From contig NZ_QJTD01000002.1 in assembly GCF_003217215.1 (NCBI RefSeq), forward strand, positions 136,654-200,653: a stretch of 64,000 bases of DNA, in the 5' to 3' direction. The position numbers and the translations under genes were made by a program. Position 1 is the first letter of the stretch. Every line of letters begins with the position of its first letter. This DNA comes from Winogradskyella epiphytica. Lineage in GTDB: Bacteria > Bacteroidota > Bacteroidia > Flavobacteriales > Flavobacteriaceae. The notes beneath the pieces are model-generated. The model searched no databases, was not told the origin of the DNA, and worked only from the letters and a program-made list of their open reading frames with translations. Positions 25,672-33,852 of the stretch are shown here, one piece after another.

Positions 25672-26385
25672 TTAAATCTCTTCCATGGTATGATAGACGT
25701 TTTGAACGTCATCATCTTCTTCTAACTTCTCTAAAAGCTTTTCAACATCTTCAGCTTGTTCAGGCGTTAATTGTTTTGTCACTTGAGGAATTCGCTCAAA
25801 ACCAGATGAAAGAATTTCTATCTCACGTCTTTCTAATTCCGATTGTATGGCCCCGAAACTTTCAAAAGGTGCATAGATTAAAATTCCGTCGTCATCAGCA
25901 AAAACTTCTTCAGCTCCAAAATCAATAAACTCTAATTCTAATTCTTCCGGGTCTAAACCTTCAGCATTAATTCTAAAATTACAAGTATGATCAAACATAA
26001 ATACAACAGAACCAGATGTTCCTAAACTTCCATCGCACTTGTTGAAGTAACTACGAACATTTGCCACTGTTCTTGTATTATTATCAGTAGCCGTTTCAAC
26101 TAAGACAGCAATCCCATGAGGCGCGTAGCCTTCGAAAATTACCTCCTTATAATCGCCTAAACTTTTGTCGCTCGCACGTTTTATAGCACGTTCAACATTG
26201 TCTTTTGGCATGTTTACAGCTTTAGCGTTCTGTATAACAGCTCTAAGTCGAGCATTGGTATCTGGATCTGGTCCTCCTTCCTTAACGGCCATGACAATGT
26301 CCTTGCCAATTCGCGTAAAAGCCTTACTCATAGCAGACCAACGTTTCATTTTTCTTGCTTTTCTAAATTCAAAAGCTCTTCCCAT
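25672..26385 (-). CDS. YebC/TACO1 family protein
   Basis: A 237-residue cytosolic protein with the canonical MGRAFEFRKARKMKRW opening and GGPDPDTNARLR, then KDNVERAIKRA and EGYAPHGIAVLVE. YebC/PmpR proteins were described as DNA-binding regulators, but TACO1/YebC members also act on ribosomes to assist translation of difficult stretches; sequence cannot decide. The tail is strongly acidic (EEDDDVQNVYH). It is the last gene of a leftward series, 167 nt after the pterin dehydratase gene. Confidence 0.93.
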   Translation of the reverse strand: MGRAFEFRKARKMKRWSAMSKAFTRIGKDIVMAVKEGGPDPDTNARLRAVIQNAKAVNMPKDNVERAIKRASDKSLGDYKEVIFEGYAPHGIAVLVETATDNNTRTVANVRSYFNKCDGSLGTSGSVVFMFDHTCNFRINAEGLDPEELELEFIDFGAEEVFADDDGILIYAPFESFGAIQSELERREIEILSSGFERIPQVTKQLTPEQAEDVEKLLEKLEEDDDVQNVYHTMEEI

Positions 26386-26552
26386 CTAAAATTTATTTTA
26401 GTTCCCACAAAAGTGAGTACCTGTTAATAATCCTTTTTTAAGTCTAACGAATGCTTGTTTTAAGCAAAACAAATTTAAGAAAATTATAAAATTGCAGCTC
26501 TATGACTTAGACTAATTTTTGATAGCATAAAATACTCATATATACTTAGAGT

Positions 26553-26840
26553 CTATTCTTCAACTTCTACAATAGCTTCTATAGCTTCAGCTAATTTAAA
26601 ATCTTTATCTGTAACACCTTCGGCATCTTTAGTTGATAATGAAATTTTTAGCACATTATAATAATTACTCCAATCTGGATGATGATTTAATGCTTCACAT
26701 TCAAAAGCTATTCTGCTCATAGCTGAAAAACAATCTTTAAAATTATCAAATTCGAATTCCGAATGAAGGGCATTATCATAATAATCCCAATCTGGGAAAC
26801 GCAATAATTTCTTTTCAATAGTTACATCATCTAATTTCAT
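26553..26840 (-). CDS. Pterin-4a-carbinolamine dehydratase-like protein
   Basis: 95 residues, full length for the PCD/DCoH fold. Such enzymes recycle the 4a-hydroxy-tetrahydropterin made by aromatic amino acid hydroxylases. The NHHPDWSNYYN signature (52-62) holds two active-site His (53, 54). The third His expected in the S/T-T-H-D/E motif is Lys71 here (STKDAEGVTDKD). This may lower activity or shift its role, for example to molybdopterin-linked functions proposed for some PCDs. No pterin-dependent hydroxylase is in the window. It is 56 nt from the epimerase gene. Confidence 0.85.
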   Translation of the reverse strand: MKLDDVTIEKKLLRFPDWDYYDNALHSEFEFDNFKDCFSAMSRIAFECEALNHHPDWSNYYNVLKISLSTKDAEGVTDKDFKLAEAIEAIVEVEE

Positions 26841-26896
26841 AATATATCTTTTTTTGATTTATCTAAACATAAGTTATTTGCAAGACTATTACAAGT

Positions 26897-27730
26897 TTAA
26901 GTATTAAGTTCTTCTAATATTTCTTGACTTGTAAACTGTAGGTGTTTTGGTAATTTATTAAATCTTGGGAGCACTGCCAAGTAGCGATCTTCATTAGTCG
27001 TATACACTTGTTTTAGCACTACTTTCTTATCAGTGATTAAGGCTAAAATATCACTTGTAAATTCGTCATGATGGACTAAATCTGTGCTACCCAAATGAAA
27101 TATGCCATGTTTATTCCGATTTATGATATAGTGAATTTGCTGCGTAATTTTCTTATCTAGCGAAACATTCATTATCAAATTTGGAAATACTTCTACAGCT
27201 TCATTTTCAGAAATAGCTTGCTTCATTTCTTGAATTCGCGGAGAGCTTGTGCCAAATACCATTGGTAGTCTTAATATCGCCACCTGCTTCTTTGGCAACC
27301 TCAACAGTAAGTTTTCAATTTTTATTTTAAAGTGCCCGTAAACACTATGACTTAAAGTTTTATCTAATTCATAACTAGGATACTTACTATAAGAATCAAA
27401 AACGTTTGCCGAAGACAGAAATATAATTTTGCACCCCGATATTTTTACATATTCAGCCATATGCTGATGTGCAATAGTTTGCGCATTAAAATCGCCACGT
27501 AAAGCAGAAATTATAATAGAGGGTTTACACGCCTCTAAAATTTCATAGACATCATCTTCTTCAACATTATAGTGAAAGAACTGATGATTCTCTTCATATT
27601 CACGCTTAGGTGTTCTATAGGTGCCAAAGGTTCTGAAATATGGACCTAACTCTTTATAAATAGCATTTCCAATATAACCACTGGCACCTAGAATTAATAT
27701 ACGATGTTTATACGCTGTCTCCTTCTTCAT
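26897..27730 (-). CDS. NAD(P)-dependent epimerase/dehydratase-like (extended SDR)
   Basis: 277 residues with a Rossmann motif GASGYIGNAIYKEL near 15-28. It resembles RmlD/dTDP-4-dehydrorhamnose reductase-like sugar-nucleotide proteins. The usual YxxxK catalytic pair is not obvious: the expected place reads SHSVYGHFKIKIE, where YGHFK (YxxxK) is a reasonable candidate. It starts 23 nt after gcvT and is probably cotranscribed, an order I recall in other flavobacteria. Substrate unknown. Confidence 0.78.
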   Translation of the reverse strand: MKKETAYKHRILILGASGYIGNAIYKELGPYFRTFGTYRTPKREYEENHQFFHYNVEEDDVYEILEACKPSIIISALRGDFNAQTIAHQHMAEYVKISGCKIIFLSSANVFDSYSKYPSYELDKTLSHSVYGHFKIKIENLLLRLPKKQVAILRLPMVFGTSSPRIQEMKQAISENEAVEVFPNLIMNVSLDKKITQQIHYIINRNKHGIFHLGSTDLVHHDEFTSDILALITDKKVVLKQVYTTNEDRYLAVLPRFNKLPKHLQFTSQEILEELNT

Positions 27731-27753
27731 TCAATCAATCTTGCATCAAATCC

Positions 27754-28836
27754 TTATCCTTTGTAAAAAGGTGGTTTTACAACTGTCGCTGGAATAGCTT
27801 TCTTACGCACTTGAATATATATTTTACTATCAAGCTTCGCAAATGCCTGAGGAACATACCCTAAACCTATTCCTATGCCTAAGCTAGGACTCATAGTTCC
27901 GGAGGTTACTCTTCCAATTTTAGTTCCATCGCTATCTACAATATCATAGCCATGACGTGGAATTCCGCGCTCATCTAAGGTAAATGCAACTAATTTGTTA
28001 TCTGGAGTACGTTCTTTTTCAGCTTTTAATGCTTCACTATTTGTGAATTCCTTATTGAATTTACAAACCCAACCTAAACCTGCTTCAATCGGAGAAGTGG
28101 TTTCGTCTATATCATTTCCGTATAAGCAATAGCCCATTTCTAAACGCAAGGTATCTCTAGCCGCTAAACCAATTGGCTTAATGCCGTAATCAGCTCCAGC
28201 TTCGAATACTTTATCCCAGATTTGTTTTACATCAGCGTTTTTACAATAAATTTCAAACCCGCCACTACCTGTATAACCAGTCGCAGAAATTATCACACCC
28301 TCAACACCTGCAAAATCGCCTACCACGAAATTGTAAAATTTAATAGCTGATAAGTCGTGACTTGATAAAGGCTCCATAGCTTCAATAGCCTTAGGCCCTT
28401 GTATTGCTAATAGTGCATAATCGTCGCTCAGATTCGTCATCTTAGCACCGACATCATTTTTTGATGATATCCACTTCCAATCTTTTTCAATATTACTAGC
28501 GTTTACCACTAATAAATACTTTTCATCTTCAAGTTTATAAATAATTAAATCATCTACAACACCACCATCTTCATTTGGTAAGCAGGTATATTGAGCCTTT
28601 CCTATTTCTAATTTAGAAGCATCATTACTCGATACTTTTTGAATCAATTCTAAGGCATGCGGTCCTTCAATTATAAATTCTCCCATATGAGAGACATCAA
28701 AAACACCAACAGCTTTTCTAACCGTTTCGTGTTCTATAGTTACACCTTCGTATTGTACAGGCATATTAAAACCAGCATAAGGAACCATTTTTGCACCAAG
28801 TGCTTCGTGAGTAGATAATAATGGAATTTGTTTCAT
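27754..28836 (-). CDS. gcvT: Glycine cleavage system T protein (aminomethyltransferase)
   Basis: 360 residues. It transfers the methylene of aminomethyl-lipoyl H protein to tetrahydrofolate. Landmarks are [25 protein letters not shown], the folate-binding Asp region [22 protein letters not shown], the [15 protein letters not shown] segment and the C-terminal [10 protein letters not shown]. The length is standard. Other gcv genes are absent, as is usual in Bacteroidota where they are scattered. It leads the leftward unit with the epimerase. Confidence 0.95.
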   Translation of the reverse strand: MKQIPLLSTHEALGAKMVPYAGFNMPVQYEGVTIEHETVRKAVGVFDVSHMGEFIIEGPHALELIQKVSSNDASKLEIGKAQYTCLPNEDGGVVDDLIIYKLEDEKYLLVVNASNIEKDWKWISSKNDVGAKMTNLSDDYALLAIQGPKAIEAMEPLSSHDLSAIKFYNFVVGDFAGVEGVIISATGYTGSGGFEIYCKNADVKQIWDKVFEAGADYGIKPIGLAARDTLRLEMGYCLYGNDIDETTSPIEAGLGWVCKFNKEFTNSEALKAEKERTPDNKLVAFTLDERGIPRHGYDIVDSDGTKIGRVTSGTMSPSLGIGIGLGYVPQAFAKLDSKIYIQVRKKAIPATVVKPPFYKG

Positions 28837-29138
28837 TTGTAATTGTTTTGGCCTGCGCCTTTAATTGGTGAGCAGGAAAGCCGTTTAACTTCGATTTTGA
28901 AGTGCTAAATTACATAAATTTTATACGTTTATCTCAAATTCTATACGGCATTTATTTATGAGAATTTAGCTGAATTTTTTAAAATATCTCATGATAGGAA
29001 AACTCAAAGAATTCAAGATTATTGCTTTTAATTTTTAAATATGATTTAATTAAATGGGTTAAAGCTTTTAGTTATCGCAATAGCTTCTTTTAAAACGATT
29101 TGAGATATTGTTGAAAATTAATTTTAAATCCATTTAGC
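28837..29138. other. Divergent intergenic region with a possible gcvT leader hairpin
   Basis: 302 nt between divergent gcvT and the copper-storage gene. A short hairpin CCTGC/GCAGG (28852-28856 with 28872-28876, 15-nt loop) lies just before the gcvT ATG on the transcribed side. I see no recognisable glycine-riboswitch core. The rest is AT-rich without an ORF. Confidence 0.35.
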
Positions 29139-29456
29139 ATGAAAAGTTTATATAAAGAAGTCATTGAAGCATGTCAGAAATGTCTAGTAGATTGTAGAGT
29201 TTGTCTAACCGAAATGGCAAGAAGAGAAAGTGTGAATGATTGTCCTAAGTGCTGTATTGAGTGTATGGACGCTTGTGATGTCCTAATTAAAATGATAACT
29301 TCAGATAGTGCTTATATCAAACAATACGCACTATTATGTGCTGAAATTTGTGAGTACTGTGCAGATCATTGTGAAGAACATAATCACAATCACTGCCAAG
29401 CTTGTGCTAAATCATGTAGAGAATGTGCAGAAGCTTGTATGAAACTTGCAGCTTAA
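29139..29456 (+). CDS. Cytosolic copper storage protein (Csp3-like, DUF326)
   Basis: A 105-residue four-helix-bundle protein with 18 cysteines, at 12, 15, 19, 22, 35, 38, 39, 42, 46, 67, 71, 74, 78, 86, 89, 93, 96 and 100. They are mostly spaced CxxC or CxxxC so that they line the inside of the bundle. A His cluster (HNHNH, 81-85) lies in the last loop. There is no signal peptide, as in methanotroph Csp3, which binds many Cu(I) ions in the cytosol; Csp1 in contrast is exported. It likely buffers or stores copper(I). A GH3-like gene follows 37 nt later. No copper-sensor site was recognised upstream. Confidence 0.87.
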   Translation: MKSLYKEVIEACQKCLVDCRVCLTEMARRESVNDCPKCCIECMDACDVLIKMITSDSAYIKQYALLCAEICEYCADHCEEHNHNHCQACAKSCRECAEACMKLAA

Positions 29457-29493
29457 TCAGATTAGAAGAGATAAACAATTTATAATATACAGA

Positions 29494-31020
29494 ATGGCCA
29501 TATTAGGAAATATAATTAAAGGAGTAATTGGATTAAAAGACACATTTTCATCGGAAGTCGTGCATACCGAAGCACAAAGAGAAGTGCTAATCGACTTACT
29601 TAAAAAAGCAAAAGAAACTCAATTTGGAAAATTCTATAAGTTTGAAGAACTGTTAGAGTCTACTGATGTTCAGAAGGCGTTTGCTAATGCCGTACCATAT
29701 TTTGATTATAACAAAATCAACGATCAGTGGTGGCATAAGTTACACGATGGTGAAACCGATGTGACGTGGCCAGGAAATCCATCCTATTTTGCATTGAGTT
29801 CTGGTACGACGGGTAAAACCAGTAAGCGAATACCCGTTACGGACGAAATGATTGAAGCGATTAGACAGGCGGGAATCAAACAGGTTTTTGCTTTGAATAA
29901 TTTTGACCTTCCTGCTGATTTCTTCGAAAAGGAAATTATGATGTTAGGAAGTTCTACTGATTTAGCAGAAAAAGATGATCATTTAGAAGGTGAAATTAGT
30001 GGGATTTCGGCTAGCAATATTCCTTCCTGGTTTAGAGGTTATTATAAACCAGGTATAGAAATTTCTCAAATTGAAGATTGGGACGAACGTGTTCAGCGAA
30101 TTGCAGAACGCGCTAAAGATTGGGATATTGGGGCATTAAGCGGTATTCCGTCTTGGATAGAGTTAATGCTCCAAAAGGTGATTGAATATCATAAGCTTAA
30201 TCATATTCATGAAATTTGGCCTAACCTCCAAGTTTATACTTCTGGTGGCGTAGCGTTTGGCCCTTATGAAAAGAGCTTTAATGCCTTATTAGGTAAGCCA
30301 ATTACAGTTATTGACACCTATTTAGCTTCCGAAGGTTATATAGCCACACAAGTTCGCCCAGAAACGGATGCCATGCAGCTGAATACTGATAATGGTATCT
30401 ATTTTGAGTTCGTTCCGTTTAAACCTAAATATATAAACGAAGATGGTTCTCTAAAAAATGAAGCCCCTTCATTAACTCTTGAGGAGGTTGAACGCGATCA
30501 AGATTATGTTTTAATCATTAGTACGGTTAGTGGCGCTTGGCGTTATTTAATTGGAGACACTATAGAATTTACTAATGTTGAACGTGCTGAAATAAAAATT
30601 ACAGGTCGGACGAAATTCTTTCTGAATACCGTGGGCTCCCAATTATCCGTAAATAAAATGGATGCAGCGATGAGGGAATTGGAAGAGAAATTCGATACAA
30701 CGTTTCCAGAATATACAATATGTGCTAAACGTGGAGAAGATGATGAATTTTACCATTATTGGTATTTAGGATCAGAACTGCAAAATGCAGATTGCGAGGC
30801 TGTGGCAAAGGCTTTGGATGAAAGTTTAAAAACAGCTAATAAAAACTACAAAGTCGCACGAAGCAAAGCTTTAAAGGGCGTGAAAGTAAAAGTAATTTCA
30901 CCTGAATTATTTTACGACTGGAATGAGCAAAATAAGAAAAAAGGTGGCCAAGTTAAGATGGAACGTGTTATGAGCGAAGATAAATTTAAAGAATGGGAAG
31001 ATTTCGTGTCTGAGGCTTAG
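29494..31020 (+). CDS. GH3 auxin-responsive-promoter family acyl-adenylating protein
   Basis: 508 residues from the ATG at 29494. Plant GH3 enzymes conjugate acyl acids to amino acids by adenylation; bacterial members have no settled substrate. ATP motif 1 is LSSGTTGKTSKRIP, motif 2 is near VIDTYLASEGY, and motif 3 is YLIGDTIEF followed by ITGRTKFFLN. The C-terminal domain ends in GGQVKMERVM. A longer frame from 29446 overlaps the copper-storage gene and adds 16 non-family residues, so I reject it. The 4-bp convergent overlap with the protease gene leaves no room for a terminator. Confidence 0.87.
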   Translation: MAILGNIIKGVIGLKDTFSSEVVHTEAQREVLIDLLKKAKETQFGKFYKFEELLESTDVQKAFANAVPYFDYNKINDQWWHKLHDGETDVTWPGNPSYFALSSGTTGKTSKRIPVTDEMIEAIRQAGIKQVFALNNFDLPADFFEKEIMMLGSSTDLAEKDDHLEGEISGISASNIPSWFRGYYKPGIEISQIEDWDERVQRIAERAKDWDIGALSGIPSWIELMLQKVIEYHKLNHIHEIWPNLQVYTSGGVAFGPYEKSFNALLGKPITVIDTYLASEGYIATQVRPETDAMQLNTDNGIYFEFVPFKPKYINEDGSLKNEAPSLTLEEVERDQDYVLIISTVSGAWRYLIGDTIEFTNVERAEIKITGRTKFFLNTVGSQLSVNKMDAAMRELEEKFDTTFPEYTICAKRGEDDEFYHYWYLGSELQNADCEAVAKALDESLKTANKNYKVARSKALKGVKVKVISPELFYDWNEQNKKKGGQVKMERVMSEDKFKEWEDFVSEA

Positions 31021-31625
31021 TCTTTGGAGGCTTCAGCTTCACGTTCTTTTACAAGTTCCATAATTTCTTCTGGAGATAAATAATACCGAATGATTCGCTC
31101 TTTATAGGTCTGATTAATTTCAGCATTATTCAAAATAAAATCCTTGGTTTTTAATATATAATCTTCCATCCCATGAGCTACCGCAAAAGAATCAGCGGCA
31201 CGTTCCGCTTCGACAATATGATTGGAAGATAAAAGATATTTCACTCCAAACCAAAGCAGGTTTAATTTGCTTCGATCTTGGTAATCCATAATATGTCCAA
31301 GTTCGTGACCAATCCAACCAATAAAAATGTCATCAGGAATATGCCTTGTGAGATATTCTTTATCTGCAATTTTAAACTTCTCGCTAATTAAAACTACATA
31401 TTTTCTATTATTCCTTGTTTTGAAAAAACTGTCAAACGTAGGTCTGGCTTGCATGGTCGATTTCTTAATGTTTTTTTTAAATCGGAATTCGATATTAATA
31501 GTATCTAATTGAGGATAGTAGGATAATGCCGTAGTCACATTATCACGAATATCTTCAGGTATAAAATGCTGAGCACTCATATAAGGATGAATTGATAGAA
31601 TTATTAAAATTATGAAAGATTTCAT
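31017..31625 (-). CDS. Exported zinc metalloprotease-like protein
   Basis: 202 residues from the ATG at 31625. A signal peptide-like start (MKSFIILIILSIHPYMSAQ) suggests export. The metzincin/gluzincin-type HELGH is followed by VEAERAADSFAVAHGME, whose Glu and Asp fit an M48-like third ligand. No transmembrane CAAX-protease helices are present, so it is a small soluble relative. The frame is open to 31673, but the extra 16 residues would hide the signal peptide. It overlaps the GH3 gene end by 4 bp. Confidence 0.72.
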   Translation of the reverse strand: MKSFIILIILSIHPYMSAQHFIPEDIRDNVTTALSYYPQLDTINIEFRFKKNIKKSTMQARPTFDSFFKTRNNRKYVVLISEKFKIADKEYLTRHIPDDIFIGWIGHELGHIMDYQDRSKLNLLWFGVKYLLSSNHIVEAERAADSFAVAHGMEDYILKTKDFILNNAEINQTYKERIIRYYLSPEEIMELVKEREAEASKD

Positions 31626-31769
31626 AAGGCTGTAATCTAAGCTTTCTATATAGGTATTATTAGAGGATATCATAATTATCTTATCTCATTAGATTAATTA
31701 TGAATCAGGCATAAACGATTAGTTTTCATATTGCTACAAATGAAAGCAATATCCAGCTACTATTTGTAG

Positions 31770-31777
31770 TATTTTTG
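31770..31777 (+). promoter_or_regulatory. Candidate -7 box TATTTTTG before the radical-SAM gene
   Basis: This is a perfect TAnnTTTG match 38 nt before the TTG start at 31816, giving a leader of about 30 nt rich in A. Confidence 0.5.
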
Positions 31778-31815
31778 TCAAATAGAATTTAACACTATAA
31801 TATAAGAAGAAAAAT

Positions 31816-33078
31816 TTGTCATTTCAACGAACTCAAGAAAAATTAAAAATACTGGCAGATGCTGCCAAGTATGATGTATCGTGTTCTTCAAGTGGAAGTC
31901 AACGCGCTAATACAAATAAAGGATTGGGAGATGCTACAGGAATGGGTATTTGCCATTCGTATACGGAAGATGGTCGCTGCGTCTCATTGCTTAAAATATT
32001 ACTAACAAATTATTGCATTTTTGATTGTGCTTACTGTGTCACACGAAAAAGTAATGATATAAAACGTGCGGCTTTTAAAGTTCAAGAAGTTGTTGATTTA
32101 ACCATTAACTTTTATCGAAGGAATTATATCGAAGGTTTATTTCTAAGTTCAGGAATATTTAAAAGTGCCGATTATACCATGGAACGCTTAGTCGATGTCG
32201 CTAAAAAATTGCGTTTAGAGGAGAACTTCAATGGTTATATTCATTTAAAATCGATACCTGGCGCTTCAGATGAATTAATGCGAGAAGCCGGACTTTATGC
32301 TGATCGGTTAAGTGTAAACATTGAAATTCCGACCGAAGCTGGACTTAAAAAATTAGCACCAGATAAAAAGCGTGAAGATTTTATTAAACCTATGGTTAAG
32401 GTTAAAAACGAAATTATTCAGTATAAGGCCGAAAAGAAAATTATTAAAAACACGCCTAAATTTGCACCAGCAGGGCAGAGTACACAAATGATTATTGGGG
32501 CTAGTGGTGAAAATGATTTTCAAATTATGCAAACCTCTAATCATTTCTATAAAAATTATAATTTGAAACGCGTGTACTATTCCGGTTACGTACCTATTAG
32601 CTACGATAATCGCTTGCCACAAATTGGCTCGGCAGTACCCATGCTTCGTGAGAACAGATTATATCAAACGGATTGGTTAATGCGATTTTATGGCTTTGAT
32701 GTCAGTGAGATTTTAAATGAACATCATCAAAATTTAGACTTAGATATCGATCCCAAATTAAGTTGGGCACTACGGAATCTTCATGAATTTCCTATAGATG
32801 TGAATACCGCAGAAAAGCATATGTTAGCTAGAATACCAGGTTTAGGTATGCGCTCTGTATATAAAATTTTAAATGCTCGTCGATTTAGAAAATTAAATTG
32901 GGAGCATCTGAAAAAAATTGGAGTGGCCCTAAATAGAGCTCAGTATTTTATGGTTTGTGATAGCAATCAGTTTGAAAAACGCGATTTAACTTCAGAAAAA
33001 ATAAAGGGACTTATACTACAGAATTCGACAAGTAAATATGGTAAAAGTTTAAGTAATCAGTTAAGTTTATTTGGATAG
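31816..33078 (+). CDS. Putative DNA modification/repair radical SAM protein (TIGR03916 type)
   Basis: 420 residues. The radical-SAM cluster motif is CIFDCAYC (Cys67, 71, 74). Extra cysteines at 23, 46 and 55 lie in a conserved N terminus beginning KLKILADAAKYDVSC. A helix-hairpin-helix DNA-binding motif sits near 340-375 (ARIPGLGMRSVYKIL). Relatives are annotated as spore-photoproduct-lyase-like DNA repair or modification enzymes, with unproven chemistry. The start is TTG at 31816; the next Met is residue 43, beyond the conserved N terminus. Its partner gene begins at the next base after the stop, a pairing known for this family. Confidence 0.87.
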   Translation: MSFQRTQEKLKILADAAKYDVSCSSSGSQRANTNKGLGDATGMGICHSYTEDGRCVSLLKILLTNYCIFDCAYCVTRKSNDIKRAAFKVQEVVDLTINFYRRNYIEGLFLSSGIFKSADYTMERLVDVAKKLRLEENFNGYIHLKSIPGASDELMREAGLYADRLSVNIEIPTEAGLKKLAPDKKREDFIKPMVKVKNEIIQYKAEKKIIKNTPKFAPAGQSTQMIIGASGENDFQIMQTSNHFYKNYNLKRVYYSGYVPISYDNRLPQIGSAVPMLRENRLYQTDWLMRFYGFDVSEILNEHHQNLDLDIDPKLSWALRNLHEFPIDVNTAEKHMLARIPGLGMRSVYKILNARRFRKLNWEHLKKIGVALNRAQYFMVCDSNQFEKRDLTSEKIKGLILQNSTSKYGKSLSNQLSLFG

Positions 33079-33852
33079 ATGACCAGTAAAAATCTTATAT
33101 ATGACGGGACCTTTGATGGATTTCTTTCTACAATATTTTATGTTTTCGAACATAAATTGGAGAAAGTCACTATTCAAAATGAATTTTCAATACAACAAGG
33201 ATTATTCTGTGAAAATGAAAGGATTCATACCGATGAGGATAAGGCAAATCGTGTATGGAATGGAGTGAAATCAAAATTATCCTCAAAAGGAAGTTATCAA
33301 TTATACTATGCCTTCTTAAGTGAACAAAATGGTATTGAGAACTTGCTTTTAGATTATATAACATACGCTTTTTCTAATGTAAAAAAAGTAGATAAAGACT
33401 TTGCCCATCCTTCGGTTTTAAAAATTGCGCAAATTGCTAAATCGGTTGGACGCGAAAAACACCGAATGGAAGCTTTTGTTAGATTTCGTTTAACTAAAGA
33501 CAAAATTTTCTTTGCTAATATAGAACCCGACTTTAATGTACTGCCCTTAATAGAAAAACATTTCAAAAGACGTTATGCCGATCAACTATGGGTGATTTAT
33601 GATATTAAACGTGGTTATGGTTTGTTTTACGATTTGGAAAATGTAGAAATCATCACCTTAGATTTTCCTAAAAATTTCGATTTTACAAAGACAGAAGATG
33701 CGTTTTTTGCCAAGCAAGAATTTGAATTTCAAAAACTATGGCAGGATTACTTTAAAGCGACAAACATTCAATCGAGAAAAAATATGAAGTTACATATTAG
33801 GCATGTACCTAAACGCTATTGGAAATATTTGAGTGAAAAACAACCAGATTAA
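33079..33852 (+). CDS. TIGR03915 family DNA metabolism protein (DUF4130)
   Basis: A 257-residue partner of the radical-SAM protein, starting directly after its stop codon. The opening YDGTFDGFLSTIFYVFEHK, central REKHRMEAFVRF and the NIEPDFNVLPLIEKHFKRRYADQLWVIYD segment are characteristic. In some bacteria this domain is fused to a uracil-DNA-glycosylase-like domain; here that part is absent and the protein ends after KRYWKYLSEK. Function unproven; it probably positions or recognises damaged or modified DNA. It overlaps the convergent FAD gene by 4 bp. Confidence 0.85.
   Translation: MTSKNLIYDGTFDGFLSTIFYVFEHKLEKVTIQNEFSIQQGLFCENERIHTDEDKANRVWNGVKSKLSSKGSYQLYYAFLSEQNGIENLLLDYITYAFSNVKKVDKDFAHPSVLKIAQIAKSVGREKHRMEAFVRFRLTKDKIFFANIEPDFNVLPLIEKHFKRRYADQLWVIYDIKRGYGLFYDLENVEIITLDFPKNFDFTKTEDAFFAKQEFEFQKLWQDYFKATNIQSRKNMKLHIRHVPKRYWKYLSEKQPD

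Noticed and set aside
29446..29493. Longer start for the GH3 gene inside the copper-storage gene
   Set aside because: The extra 16 residues overlap the upstream coding end and look unlike GH3 N termini; the ATG at 29494 gives the expected start.
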